DNA from: Maribacter antarcticus DSM 21422
GTDB taxonomy: Bacteria > Bacteroidota > Bacteroidia > Flavobacteriales > Flavobacteriaceae
Direction: 5' to 3'
Assembly: GCF_000621125.1 (NCBI RefSeq)
Contig: NZ_JHZC01000017.1
Location: forward strand, 2,501-66,500
DNA: 64,000 nucleotides
The position numbers and the translations under genes are program-made. Each line of letters begins with the position of its first letter. Positions within the stretch are counted from its first letter, which is position 1. Under the pieces are notes generated by a model. The model made no database searches and was not told the DNA's origin. It worked only from the letters and a program-made list of their open reading frames with translations. Of the stretch, positions 26,167 through 35,300 are shown one piece after another.

Positions 26167-26797
26167 TTCGTTCACGCTCGTAGGGGAATTTTCGAATGGC
26201 GAGCTTCATCATTCTCTCAATAAGATCGGTTGTGTTTTTGCCAGTTTTTTTATTGATTTGTTTCTCATATTTCCATAAGAGTTTGCCCGTATTGCCATCA
26301 CTTATTTTAACACCTATACGACCATAATTAGCGTTTCCAGAAAAGTAATCTGTAAAACTGAAGTCTGTTGGAACACCCTTCGATAATAGTACATTAAGAT
26401 CTAGGGTGCCACTTATGATACCATCCACGCCTAACATTTCGCTAAGCTGTTTCATGGTATAGACATCTATATTTTTATAGGTAATCCCATTTTGGGATAA
26501 GATGGCCTTTGTGTTCTTGGTATTTTGAAATTCTACCGGTAACTTTTTCTTTTTTCCCCGTTTGGAAAAATAGGTCTCTAGAGCATTCTGTACTGCATAT
26601 CCTTCTTTTTCTTCTAATGATATTAAATCCTTTTGACTCATTTGGTTTTTTAGGTCTAAATTGGTGAGAAAGGGTAAAATAGCAAGTGTACTATGACTAG
26701 TGCTTAGTTCATCGAATCGAGTACTTTCATAGATGTTCTTTTGTCCTTGTACCGAAAGAGAAGTGCAGAAAGCAATTAAAAATATAAATTTATACAT
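26144..26797 (-). CDS. Secreted protein, possibly CsgG/PelC-like fold
   Basis: 217 residues with a signal peptide (about 1-19). The block STLAILPFL, the mid-protein LSEMLGVDGIISGTLDL and the later ANYGRIGVKISDGNTGKLLWKYE resemble periplasmic proteins of the CsgG/GNA1162/PelC type, which sense or assemble envelope structures. That match is by pattern only. It is the last gene of a three-gene unit, 9 nt after a TonB-dependent receptor. The tail is very basic. Confidence 0.7.
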   Translation of the reverse strand: MYKFIFLIAFCTSLSVQGQKNIYESTRFDELSTSHSTLAILPFLTNLDLKNQMSQKDLISLEEKEGYAVQNALETYFSKRGKKKKLPVEFQNTKNTKAILSQNGITYKNIDVYTMKQLSEMLGVDGIISGTLDLNVLLSKGVPTDFSFTDYFSGNANYGRIGVKISDGNTGKLLWKYEKQINKKTGKNTTDLIERMMKLAIRKFPYERERNKDRKLK

Positions 26798-26806
26798 GTT
26801 GTTTTG

Positions 26807-29272
26807 TTAAAGTCGCATTTGCAATCTAAGGTTCAATACCCGGGAGGTTAAAAAGTTGGGAACTGCAAATTCGTTTTTGCTGTCCACGTCTCTGACCCAA
26901 GTATTAGTAATAGAGTTTTGGTTGTTGAAAAGATTAAAAATTTCAAAACCAATACTTAATTCTTTGAACGAACGGAGCCAATGATTGGAGCCGTACATTT
27001 TGTTTTGGCCTACAAAAATATAGGAAATTCCTAAATCTGCCCGTTTATAATCTCTTAATCTATTCTGAAAAATATAAGGATTAGCATAACTAGGTGACCC
27101 GCCCGGTACCCCAGTGCTGTACACAAGGTTCAGGTACATTTTTAAATCAGGTATGTTTGGAATATAATCTTGGAACAGAATTCCTAATTTAAACCGCTGA
27201 TCCGTGGGTCTTGAAATATAGCCACGTTCGTTTCGGTTCTCTTCTGTTTTTAAATAGCCCAAGCTAACCCAGGATTCGGTTCCTGGAACAAAGGCACCGT
27301 TTAGACGCAACTCTGCTCCGTATACGTATGCTTTGGCATCGTTGGTTGCTGAATAGCGTATGCGAACATCTTCTATAGTATATGGATTTACGTTCGTCAA
27401 ATGTTTATAGTAGGCCTCGCTAATTAAGGTGAAAGGCCGTTTCCAAAGTAAAAAACTATATTCGTTTCCCGCCACGATATGAACTGATTTTTGAGCCTTA
27501 ACATTCGGACGTATGATTCCTGAACTATCCCTAAGCTCCCTGTAAAATGGTGGTTGGTGGTAGACTCCGCCGGACAGCCTAAAAAGTATATCCTTTTGCC
27601 AATCAGGTTTTATGGCAAGTTGCGCTCTAGGACTTACTACGGTTTGAGAAACTTTTTCAACATCGGTACCGCTAACGGTCCAGTGTTGGCTGCGTATCCC
27701 CATATTGTAGTATATGTCATGTGCTCCCCATTTGGTTTGTTTTCCAAGCTGAAAAAACCCTGAAAAGCGGTTGGTCTTTACAAAATTAGTAGCGGTAATA
27801 CTTTCAAAAGCTTCTAGAGAAGCATCAAAAGGTACTTCGGGCTGGTTATTGATGAATTCTGAGCGTGGAGGACGTACCGAAAACTCAGAAGAATCTATAA
27901 ATTCGGACTCTCTAAGTTGGTCGCGGATGTCTTCGTGAGTATACTTAACACCCCATTCCATAACCAGATTTTTACGTTTGTGCATACCTCTATGGTTAAG
28001 GTTGAATATTAGGGCGTCCAGGTCATTTCTAGATCTATTGAATTGGGAGCCGATTCCTCTGGGCCTAATAATTTCGCCTAGTGTTTCACTTCCGAGATTA
28101 CCATCTACTTGACCTAAGCGGTAAGACGCAATTACATCGGAATATTCTTCCTCGGTTGTGTGATAAAGCGATGTGATGAGTTTTAGCGTGGTGTTATCGT
28201 TCAATTTATAATTACCCTTAAAAGCACCAAGGGCTGTGGCGTATCTGTTTACTTCTTTTCCTTCGTAGAAAACCGCTAAAGCCTTCGGGTTTTGTAGTGT
28301 TCCAAAATTTGTTTGTCGGTTCAAGGGTTCGTTCGTATAAACGTTTACGGAAAGGTTACCTAAGAAGCTAAGGTTAAATTTATTAGAAAAACGATAGGTC
28401 AAATAACTTTGCACATCTGTAAATGCAGGATTAAAGTTACTTTGTGTTTGTTGACTGTTCACGAGTAGGGCATTATTTCTATATCGGAACCCGGAAATGC
28501 TACTCAGTTTTTTATTTTTAGAACGGGTTTCTAGCGTCGCGCTTGCACCCAAAAAACTAAAATCTCCTTGAAGCGAAAAGGTAGTTGGTGTTTTGTAGAC
28601 AATGTCCAGCACAGATGAAAGTTTATCTCCATATTTGGCTTGGAATCCGCCTGAAGAAAAGCTTACATCCTTTACCATGCCACTATTCACAAAGCTTAGA
28701 CCTTCCTGTTGTGCTGAGCGTATGAGAAAAGGTCTGTATACTTCAATTTCATTTACGTAAACAAGATTTTCATCAAAGTTACCCCCTCTTACCGAATACT
28801 GCGTACTCAATTCATTATTGGAGCTTACGCTGGGTAATAATTTCAAGATGTTTTCCACTCCGGCATTGGCACCTGGTATTTTACGCAGTTGTTCCGGTGA
28901 AATAGTCGTGATTCCTGTAACCTTTTTCCTTCCTCTTGGCGATATGGTTACGCCCGCTACCTGAACAATAGTGATTTTAAGTGTGGGGCTAAATTCAAAG
29001 TTTTCGTTAGTAGACAATAACAATCCTTCTAATACAAGATTTTTGTGACCCAAGTGAGAGAAGGTAATTCGAGTTTCCGTATCGGCATAAATGTTAAGGA
29101 CATAGAATCCATTACTATCCGTTGCTGTGCCCAATGCGCCAGAAGAAATATTAACATTGGATAAAGGAATATTGGCTTCGTTAAGAACAACCCCGGTAAT
29201 TGTGGCCGTTTGCGCGAGGCTATTAAACTGGCACAGTAGAAAGAGGGTGAAAATAGCGTTGCAAAATCTCAA
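26807..29272 (-). CDS. TonB-dependent outer-membrane receptor, TTG start
   Basis: 821 residues. A signal peptide (about 1-20), a carboxypeptidase-regulatory-like beta-sandwich (about 22-105), a plug domain (about 115-225, with SPEQLRKIPG and YSVRGGNFDENLVYVNEIEV) and a long C-terminal barrel with many aromatic strands. No ATG precedes the signal peptide, so translation must start at the TTG at 29272, five nt after the stop of the peptidase gene, consistent with translational coupling. It is shorter than SusC proteins (~1000 residues) and has no SusD partner, so it is a non-SusC receptor of unknown ligand. Confidence 0.88.
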   Translation of the reverse strand: MRFCNAIFTLFLLCQFNSLAQTATITGVVLNEANIPLSNVNISSGALGTATDSNGFYVLNIYADTETRITFSHLGHKNLVLEGLLLSTNENFEFSPTLKITIVQVAGVTISPRGRKKVTGITTISPEQLRKIPGANAGVENILKLLPSVSSNNELSTQYSVRGGNFDENLVYVNEIEVYRPFLIRSAQQEGLSFVNSGMVKDVSFSSGGFQAKYGDKLSSVLDIVYKTPTTFSLQGDFSFLGASATLETRSKNKKLSSISGFRYRNNALLVNSQQTQSNFNPAFTDVQSYLTYRFSNKFNLSFLGNLSVNVYTNEPLNRQTNFGTLQNPKALAVFYEGKEVNRYATALGAFKGNYKLNDNTTLKLITSLYHTTEEEYSDVIASYRLGQVDGNLGSETLGEIIRPRGIGSQFNRSRNDLDALIFNLNHRGMHKRKNLVMEWGVKYTHEDIRDQLRESEFIDSSEFSVRPPRSEFINNQPEVPFDASLEAFESITATNFVKTNRFSGFFQLGKQTKWGAHDIYYNMGIRSQHWTVSGTDVEKVSQTVVSPRAQLAIKPDWQKDILFRLSGGVYHQPPFYRELRDSSGIIRPNVKAQKSVHIVAGNEYSFLLWKRPFTLISEAYYKHLTNVNPYTIEDVRIRYSATNDAKAYVYGAELRLNGAFVPGTESWVSLGYLKTEENRNERGYISRPTDQRFKLGILFQDYIPNIPDLKMYLNLVYSTGVPGGSPSYANPYIFQNRLRDYKRADLGISYIFVGQNKMYGSNHWLRSFKELSIGFEIFNLFNNQNSITNTWVRDVDSKNEFAVPNFLTSRVLNLRLQMRL

Positions 29273-29277
29273 ATAGT

Positions 29278-30969
29278 TTATTTTCTAAAAAATGTGGTAC
29301 TTAAAGTATTCTCGTTACCTACATTATCCGTAACGGTGACTTTGAGAACACATTGCTTCTGGTCCAAAATCTTATCGTCAAAATTATAGGTTAGCGTATT
29401 TCTTTTAGGCTCGTATTCCATTAAAATCCATTTGCCGTTCAAAGTTGCAGTATAGGTGTCAACCCCACTGAGGTCATCAGAAATGGTTAGACTTAAATAT
29501 TTATAATTGTTGAGCCACTGTTTATCCTTGAAATTTTTGGCACGTATCTTAGGAACAATAGTATCCTTGACTAAGGTATAGGTTCCTAAATTTCTTGTTC
29601 TTGTGGTAAAAGTACCTGCACGTTTATAGGTGCTTGCGTAACTGGGTTGTAACTTACTATCCAATCGTGCTATAAATAACTGTTTTTGTTCTTCTTTGCT
29701 AAATTTTGTTGCATCGAACGTAATCGTAAAGTTGCGATGGGCGGGTACAGTATTCCGGTGAATGCTAACCGTATCTTTTCCTTTTTTTAAATCGATATAA
29801 AAGTCCTCGTAAAAAGTATTAGACGGAAAATATACTTTTGCGCCGCCTAAATCATAATTATTTGGTTTTTTGGCAATAACGTAATCATCCGTGCTGTTTT
29901 CTTCTTTTGGCATCTTGAGTTCCTCATTTTTACCTTCGACAGGTATTTTTAATACCACTACATTTCCTTTAAAATCCTTGATGCTTATCTCAATATTATA
30001 ACTTAATCCCTCTCTAATTTCTATTTCTCCATTGTTGTATAATTCTTCATAGATACTTAGTTTGTTTCCAGGCGATTTAAATAATTTTTGAATTCGTTGC
30101 CGGTAACGTCCAAAATAGTCATAATCTATTAGGGTATTTATATATCTTGTCTCACCAAACGAAAACGATTCAAAGTCGTAGGCCGAATATGTTTTTCCGT
30201 TTACGGAAAGTGAAGCTGCATATATCCCATTCCTATTTGCAGCCATATCTTGACGGTCAAATCCTATAAAACCAACCCCAATTTTACCACTGGCGTGTAC
30301 TTTATTGGCTAGAAAAGTGCCATCACTCTGTTTGGTAAAATTTACCTGAATTCTATTTCCACTTTTATTCACTTGTGCATTTTTGGAAAGTGGGTATAGA
30401 AACAGTTTTTCCAATATCGGGTTCGTGGCATCGGCAACATCAATACCGTAGAGTAAGGGGTTTGTTGGTTTTTTCGATACGCTACTGCGAATTTCAAAAT
30501 GAACATGTGGTCCTGAAGATCCACCTGTGTTACCGCTGTAAGCGATAAGTTCTCCTTTCTCGATTTTAAGTTCTCCATAGTCAGGAAAAACTTCCACTTC
30601 ATATGCCTTTCTTTGATACTGTATCTCCTTGATGTAGTGCTCTATCTTGGGAGAGAATTTTTGTAAATGCCCGTAAACAGATGTATAACCGTTCGGATGC
30701 GCCACATACAATACTTTTCCATAGCCCCACAAAGCCACTTTTATACGTGTAATGGTACCATTACCAATACCGTATACGGATAATCCCTCGCGCTGCTGTG
30801 TTTTAATGTCTATACCAGAATGAAAATGGTTGAATCGTAATTCCCCAAATGTTCCCGCTAAGATTATGGGTATGTCCAACGGAGGCCTAAAGGTATGTTT
30901 AGGATATATCGCTTGTCCTATAACTTGGGTAATGAATAGGAGTAAGAAGCTTTGGATAATGTTCTTCAT
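29278..30969 (-). CDS. M23 family (LytM-type) metallopeptidase
   Basis: 563 residues with a signal peptide (about 1-19). The zinc peptidase domain is near the N-terminus: His50-x3-Asp54 in HFHSGIDIK and His155-x-His157 in GPHVHFEIR, with His101 in VYGHL, so all zinc and catalytic residues are present. The remaining ~380 residues are predicted beta-sandwich repeats, unlike most M23 proteins, where the peptidase is C-terminal. M23 enzymes cut peptidoglycan cross-links; this layout is common in flavobacteria. It is the first gene of the unit with the TonB receptor. Confidence 0.9.
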   Translation of the reverse strand: MKNIIQSFLLLFITQVIGQAIYPKHTFRPPLDIPIILAGTFGELRFNHFHSGIDIKTQQREGLSVYGIGNGTITRIKVALWGYGKVLYVAHPNGYTSVYGHLQKFSPKIEHYIKEIQYQRKAYEVEVFPDYGELKIEKGELIAYSGNTGGSSGPHVHFEIRSSVSKKPTNPLLYGIDVADATNPILEKLFLYPLSKNAQVNKSGNRIQVNFTKQSDGTFLANKVHASGKIGVGFIGFDRQDMAANRNGIYAASLSVNGKTYSAYDFESFSFGETRYINTLIDYDYFGRYRQRIQKLFKSPGNKLSIYEELYNNGEIEIREGLSYNIEISIKDFKGNVVVLKIPVEGKNEELKMPKEENSTDDYVIAKKPNNYDLGGAKVYFPSNTFYEDFYIDLKKGKDTVSIHRNTVPAHRNFTITFDATKFSKEEQKQLFIARLDSKLQPSYASTYKRAGTFTTRTRNLGTYTLVKDTIVPKIRAKNFKDKQWLNNYKYLSLTISDDLSGVDTYTATLNGKWILMEYEPKRNTLTYNFDDKILDQKQCVLKVTVTDNVGNENTLSTTFFRK

Positions 30970-31105
30970 AAGTGCAAAAAGTTACTGCGAAAATAATTAA
31001 ACCAAGCCAATTCTTGAAAGGTTTGTTGTAAATGTATAAAACCCCTGTTGTTTATCTGGTTTTATTGCCTTGGTGAAATACTTAAAAGATTATTCGTAAA
31101 AAGTA

Positions 31106-31136
31106 TTGCTAATTCTTCGGATGAATGTTAACTTTG
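31106..31136 (+). promoter_or_regulatory. Promoter of the zapB-like/zapA unit
   Basis: A -33 TTG (31106-31108), a 20-nt spacer and a -7 TAACTTTG (31129-31136) match the Bacteroidota sigma-A consensus TTG-N19/20-TAnnTTTG. The transcript would start near 31142, so an in-frame ATG at 31125 cannot be the start codon and the ATG at 31161 is. Confidence 0.65.
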
Positions 31137-31160
31137 TGTAAACTGCATCGAATTTTTTGT

Positions 31161-31451
31161 ATGAGTGAATTAATACAAATCGTTGACTCCTTAGAAAATA
31201 GGATTAGTAAGTTGCTTCATAAGTTAGAGGTGTTGCAGCGGCTTAATGAAGAACTGGAAAACGAGTTGGTTTCGATAAAATCTGTTCAACAAAAAGCTGA
31301 TAAATCGGTTTCGGATTGGGAAGAAAAGTATAATTCGCTCAAACTTGCAAATTCAATGCTTGGGATTAACACGAATAAAACAGAAGCAAAGCTTAAAATA
31401 AATACGTTAATACGTGAGTTGGATTATTGTGTAACTCAACTTGCGGAATAA
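31161..31451 (+). CDS. Short coiled-coil protein, ZapB-like
   Basis: 96 residues from the ATG at 31161, just downstream of a good promoter. Heptad-like leucines and charged residues run through most of the protein (for example LEVLQRLNEELENELVSIK), indicating a long coiled coil with no other domain. It lies 12 nt before zapA. In gamma-proteobacteria the coiled coil ZapB bridges ZapA to the chromosome terminus region; position and structure suggest a similar partner here, though sequence similarity to ZapB is not evident. Confidence 0.72.
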   Translation: MSELIQIVDSLENRISKLLHKLEVLQRLNEELENELVSIKSVQQKADKSVSDWEEKYNSLKLANSMLGINTNKTEAKLKINTLIRELDYCVTQLAE

Positions 31452-31463
31452 TGTTAAAATAAT

Positions 31464-31760
31464 ATGTCAGATAAGCTCAAAATAAAGCTTTCCATTGCAG
31501 ACAGGGTATATCCATTAACGATAGATCCAAGTCAAGAGGAAGGCTTGCGAAAGGCCGCTAAGAATATAGAACAGTTGGCCAAGAAATTTGAGCAGAATTA
31601 TGCCGTTAGGGACAAACAAGATGTTTTGGCCATGTGCGCTTTGCAGTTTGCCTCTAAAATAGAGCAAAAAGGTATAGATCAGACAGAAGGAACCCAAGAA
31701 GCTCAACAACGTTTACAGGCGTTGAGTGATTTGGTGCATTCAAAGCTAGCTTCACAGTAA
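31464..31760 (+). CDS. zapA: Cell division protein ZapA
   Basis: 98 residues, typical ZapA length. The N-terminal half is the ZapA globular domain (KLKIKLSIADRVYPLTIDPSQEEGLRKAAKNIEQ) and the C-terminal half a helical dimerisation segment. ZapA cross-links FtsZ filaments at the division site. It follows the ZapB-like gene by 12 nt. The 6S RNA candidate and rny lie downstream. Confidence 0.9.
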   Translation: MSDKLKIKLSIADRVYPLTIDPSQEEGLRKAAKNIEQLAKKFEQNYAVRDKQDVLAMCALQFASKIEQKGIDQTEGTQEAQQRLQALSDLVHSKLASQ

Positions 31761-31791
31761 ATACGTTCTTTAAAAACTAATTTAAGTTACT

Positions 31792-31961
31792 GCCCACATT
31801 GGTAATACCTTTTGTCAAACTCAACATTTATTTTTTTTAAAAAGGGTGAGTTTAGATTGTAAAAGCAAGCCCTACTTGTATAGGGATCCTTGATCAGTCT
31901 GTTAGCCCTAAACCTGATTTCCGGAGTTTGTACAAAACTTCTCCAATGTGGGCTTTTTTTT
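31792..31961 (+). ncRNA. ssrS: 6S RNA (6S-Flavo type)
   Basis: A gene-free stretch between zapA and rny folds as a long hairpin closed by a perfect 11-bp helix: GCCCACATTGG (31792-31802) with CCAATGTGGGC (31943-31953), then nine T (31954-31962). Inside are a local stem AAACTCA/TGAGTTT and further helices around a central open region, matching the 6S plan of a closing stem, a bubble and a terminal stem. 6S RNA binds the housekeeping RNA polymerase by mimicking an open promoter. The zapA-adjacent position parallels 6S loci in other bacteria. Assigned by structure, position and size (~170 nt). Confidence 0.8.
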
Positions 31962-31974
31962 AATATAAACAACT

Positions 31975-33543
31975 ATGGACAGTACAATGATTATAATAGC
32001 CGCCATCATAGGATTGGCAGTTGGCTTCGGAATTGCGAAGTTTATGGAAAAGGGGAAAGCCTCCAAGACCATTGCAAACGCTAAGAAAGAAGCAGCCCGA
32101 TTTTTAAAAGAAGCGAAGGTAGAGGGGGAAAACCTGAAAAGAGACAAGATTTTACAGGCCAAAGAGAAGTTTTTGGAATTAAAGGCCGAGCATGAGAAGG
32201 TAATTATAGGCAAGGATAGAAAGATTAACGAATCCGAAAAACGCACTAGGGACAAAGAATCCCAAGTGAGTAGCGAATTAGCAAGAGGTAAAAAATTAAG
32301 CTCTCAGTTAGATGAAAAGCTGAAAGATGTTGATTATCGCAAGGATTTTTTTGAGAAAAAGCAGTCCGAAGTCGATAAATTGCATAACAGCCAAATACAG
32401 CAATTAGAGGTTATCTCCGGACTTTCGGCTGATGATGCCAAGAGTCAACTTATAGAGAGTTTACGAGAAACCGCTAAATCTGATGCCATGGTTTATATAC
32501 AGACCACGGTAGAAGAGGCAAAGCTAACGGCACAGCAAGAAGCACGTAAAATAGTAATTAACACAATACAGCGCATAGGAACCGAAGAAGCAGTAGAAAA
32601 CTGCGTCTCAGTCTTTAATATAGAATCCGACGACGTAAAAGGCAGGATTATAGGACGTGAAGGTAGAAACATACGGGCATTGGAATCGGCAACAGGTGTA
32701 GAAATTATTGTTGATGATACCCCTGAAGCAATTATACTCTCTTGTTTTGATTCTGTTCGTAGAGAAGTAGCACGGTTATCCCTTCATAAATTGGTGACCG
32801 ATGGTCGTATTCACCCTGCACGAATCGAGGAAATAGTAAAGAAAACAGAAAAGCAAATAGAGACCGAAATTATAGATATAGGAAAGCGTACCGTTATTGA
32901 TTTAGGTATTCATGGGTTGCATCCAGAATTGATAAAAGCGGTAGGTAGAATGAAGTATCGCTCTTCTTATGGTCAAAATTTACTACAGCATTCTCGGGAG
33001 GTGTCAAAATTATGCGGTGTTATGGCAGCGGAAATGGGCTTGAATGCCAAAGTTGCTAAACGTGCAGGTTTGCTGCATGACATTGGTAAAGTACCAAATA
33101 CAGAGGCAGAGGTAGAAACACCACACGCCATTTTAGGTATGCAGTGGGCAGAAAAATATGGCGAGAAACCGGATGTGTGCAATGCCATTGGTGCACACCA
33201 CGACGAGATTGAAATGAAAAATTTGATTTCTCCGATTGTACAAGTTTGTGATGCCATTAGTGGTGCAAGACCAGGTGCAAGACGTCAAGTCTTGGATTCT
33301 TATATTCAGCGGTTAAAAGATTTAGAAGAAATTGCTTTTGGTTTTGGTGGGGTACAGAAAGCCTACGCTATACAGGCCGGTAGGGAGTTACGAGTTATTG
33401 TAGAAAGTGAAAAAGTAAGTGATGATAAAGCGGCGCAGTTGTCTTTTGAGATTTCTCAAAAAATACAAACAGATATGACCTATCCTGGACAAGTAAAAGT
33501 CACGGTGATTCGAGAAACTCGAGCTGTTAATGTGGCAAAATAA
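31975..33543 (+). CDS. rny: Ribonuclease Y
   Basis: 522 residues, standard length. An N-terminal membrane anchor (about 5-22), a long charged coiled coil (about 25-195), a KH RNA-binding domain ([15 protein letters not shown], about 222-236) and an HD domain with the metal-binding pair His368-Asp369 in [11 protein letters not shown]. It is a membrane-bound endoribonuclease that starts mRNA decay. It lies 13 nt after the 6S RNA T-run and ends at a terminator hairpin. Confidence 0.96.
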   Translation: MDSTMIIIAAIIGLAVGFGIAKFMEKGKASKTIANAKKEAARFLKEAKVEGENLKRDKILQAKEKFLELKAEHEKVIIGKDRKINESEKRTRDKESQVSSELARGKKLSSQLDEKLKDVDYRKDFFEKKQSEVDKLHNSQIQQLEVISGLSADDAKSQLIESLRETAKSDAMVYIQTTVEEAKLTAQQEARKIVINTIQRIGTEEAVENCVSVFNIESDDVKGRIIGREGRNIRALESATGVEIIVDDTPEAIILSCFDSVRREVARLSLHKLVTDGRIHPARIEEIVKKTEKQIETEIIDIGKRTVIDLGIHGLHPELIKAVGRMKYRSSYGQNLLQHSREVSKLCGVMAAEMGLNAKVAKRAGLLHDIGKVPNTEAEVETPHAILGMQWAEKYGEKPDVCNAIGAHHDEIEMKNLISPIVQVCDAISGARPGARRQVLDSYIQRLKDLEEIAFGFGGVQKAYAIQAGRELRVIVESEKVSDDKAAQLSFEISQKIQTDMTYPGQVKVTVIRETRAVNVAK

Positions 33544-33569
33544 GTTTTGTACATCATGATGAGAGGATT

Positions 33570-33602
33570 AAAAAAAAGTGTCGTTTTTAACGGCTCTTTT
33601 TT
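33570..33602 (+). terminator. Terminator after rny
   Basis: AAAAAAG, G, CGTT pairs with AACG, C, CTTTTTT around a TTT loop, with two single mismatches, and ends in a T-run. It reaches the convergent cytochrome gene. Confidence 0.6.
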
Positions 33603-33927
33603 AGTTTAGACCGTTAAGCCAATTTTTTAGATTCATTTCTTCTTGTTCCGAGAGTTGGTTTCTCTTTCCTTTCGGCATTTTTCTGGTAATAAATACTTGG
33701 GTATTGATTTCTAATCGCAAACTATCCATATTATACAAGGTAAATAGCTGTAGTTGTCTTTTAGTTGCGTGACACGTATTGCAGTTGTTTCTTAAGACTA
33801 TAAATGCTTTTTGCTTAGTACTGGTTTGTTCTGTTTGAGTAGTATTTTTTTTAAGGTCTTGCGCATCATTTTTATCCAGCAAACTAGCGAGAAGAAGAAT
33901 AAATCCTAACACCATAGTATATTTCAT
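33601..33927 (-). CDS. Small periplasmic c-type cytochrome-like protein
   Basis: 108 residues with a signal peptide (about 1-22). A single heme-binding motif, Cys49-Asn-Thr-Cys52-His53 in NNCNTCHATK, and a possible distal Met in TRKMPKGKR. The C-terminal half is helical (LSEQEEMNLKNWL). Small single-heme proteins of this form are common in flavobacteria; the redox partner is unknown. It lies downstream of two decayed genes on the same strand. Confidence 0.8.
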   Translation of the reverse strand: MKYTMVLGFILLLASLLDKNDAQDLKKNTTQTEQTSTKQKAFIVLRNNCNTCHATKRQLQLFTLYNMDSLRLEINTQVFITRKMPKGKRNQLSEQEEMNLKNWLNGLN

Positions 33928-33947
33928 TATTTAAATATACTTAGCTT

Positions 33948-34479
33948 TTATCTGTTTGAATGGTTTTGTAGCGTAAAGAAATCCTTAAGTCCAGTAAGAA
34001 TACTTTGAACTGCATAAGAGGCAAGAGTTAGTTCCATTATTTTAGTTATTACTGTTATTCCCTAAGCTCCTATTTTGTCCAGCACATAGATGGCGGCAAA
34101 TGGCAATAAGCTTTTTATTGCTATTACAATTAACACCAAAAAGTTGTTAAAGCTTGTTGTTCAATAGCATACATATGATTGTCACTTATGAAAATAACAG
34201 TCATAATTACGCCTAGAGATGCAATGGAAGGTATAGCTACCGGAAAAAAGCGTTACGGCCTATAGTCTGTGTAATCAAATGCTTCTCAGATTCAGGCTTA
34301 CCATCTCCAGAAATCATTATTAATGCGAACAAAAAGAGAATTACTTCACCAGAAATCTGAAAGGCGTCTTAAGAAATATCCATACCTTCTAAAATCAGTT
34401 GGCCGATTACAATAAAGAATAAAAGAATTAATAACCGCAATTAAAAACAACAGCGTAGTTATAATTTCTGTTATTCTAT
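33948..34479 (-). pseudogene. Decayed MarC family membrane transporter gene
   Basis: Read on the minus strand with frameshifts, several MarC blocks appear in order: DAFQISG and LFLFALIMISGDGKPESEK, then FAAIYVLDKIGA interrupted by a TAG, then GITVITKIMELTLASYAVQ and SILTGLKDFF, ending at TAA (33948-33950). In MarC proteins this last region is the conserved C-terminal helix pair. About 30 residues of the N-terminal part appear deleted, and several stops break the frame. Original role: a MarC/NAAT-type membrane protein of unclear substrate. Confidence 0.75.
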
Positions 34480-34994
34480 ACGTTTACCTTGTGTCGTAAA
34501 TGAAAGGTCTCGTTGTCCGTAGGTAGAAATTATTACGGCTTCAAATAATGTGGGTCGGAAATATTAGGTTCTGTTGCCCACTCAAAAATGAAGTTAGCTT
34601 CTGTACCTCTCTTTATGTCAGATTACGCAATCGCTATCTCTAATTTCTCCATACTTTTTATAGATATTTGTTGACTAAGATAAGATGCTATGGCAATACC
34701 TTTTGTGTCATAATAATTGGCTTTTAAGAGGTATATGGAATTTGTCTCACTAATATTTCTTATGCTGACCTTAGCTGTAAGGTCTTATGACGTGTGTTAT
34801 GTATAACTGTAGATTTGAATAAACAGATAAGTAAGAGGCTCCGTAGCATAAGCTATCGGTATGGTTAATCTGTGTTACTTCATTGCTCCAATTAAACGTC
34901 GGAATTGATTCATGAGTTTTTTTATCAGGAGTGCACTTATAATAGCGTATCAATGCAACCAATAGTATAGAACTACACCGAACTGTTTTTTCAT
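34471..34994 (-). pseudogene. Decayed DUF3124 lipoprotein gene
   Basis: From an ATG at 34994, the minus strand gives a broken lipoprotein-type signal, an intact 63-codon piece (34771-34962), then after a frameshift KVSIRNISETNSIYL, KANYYDTKGIAIASYLSQ, a TAA, FIFEWATEP and a final VIISTYGQRDLSFTTQG before TAA at 34471. These are the blocks of the DUF3124 family, small secreted proteins of unknown function. At least two stops and two frameshifts make it non-functional. It lies directly upstream of the MarC remnant on the same strand. Confidence 0.72.
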
Positions 34995-35247
34995 GTCTTA
35001 AAGGATTTTGGTACTGCTTATTATAGCCTTAAATAATAATACAAAACTTTTTTCGAAAATACTACTAATGTATGAGTTGAACGAGGTCTGCTAGTTAACC
35101 TTCTTTATTTTTGATTTCTATTAGAGTAGTATTTTTTTGAAGCTATAAAAATAATTCAATTCCTATTTACAAAAGAAAGGCTATTGTATTCTGTTTTTGT
35201 TGTTTTCATGATTTAATAAAAATAAATACCGCCAACGATTATAGCGC
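34995..35247. other. Intergenic region, nothing recognised
   Basis: About 250 bp of AT-rich sequence between the DUF3124 remnant and the DUF349 gene terminator. No open frame, clear hairpin or promoter element was recognised. It may hold the promoter of the decayed pair. Confidence 0.4.
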
Positions 35248-35283
35248 AAAAAGCCCTGCAATACACAAGGTAGGCAGGGTTTA
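35248..35283 (-). terminator. Terminator of the DUF349 gene
   Basis: On the minus strand AACCCTGC pairs with GCAGGG across a ~14-nt loop, followed by CTTTTT. It lies just past the stop codon of the DUF349 gene. Confidence 0.65.
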
Positions 35284-35300
35284 AGTTGGTTTAAAAGTTG

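Noticed and set aside
34771..34962. A 63-codon open frame on the minus strand
   Set aside because: It is an intact piece of the DUF3124 pseudogene, not a separate gene.
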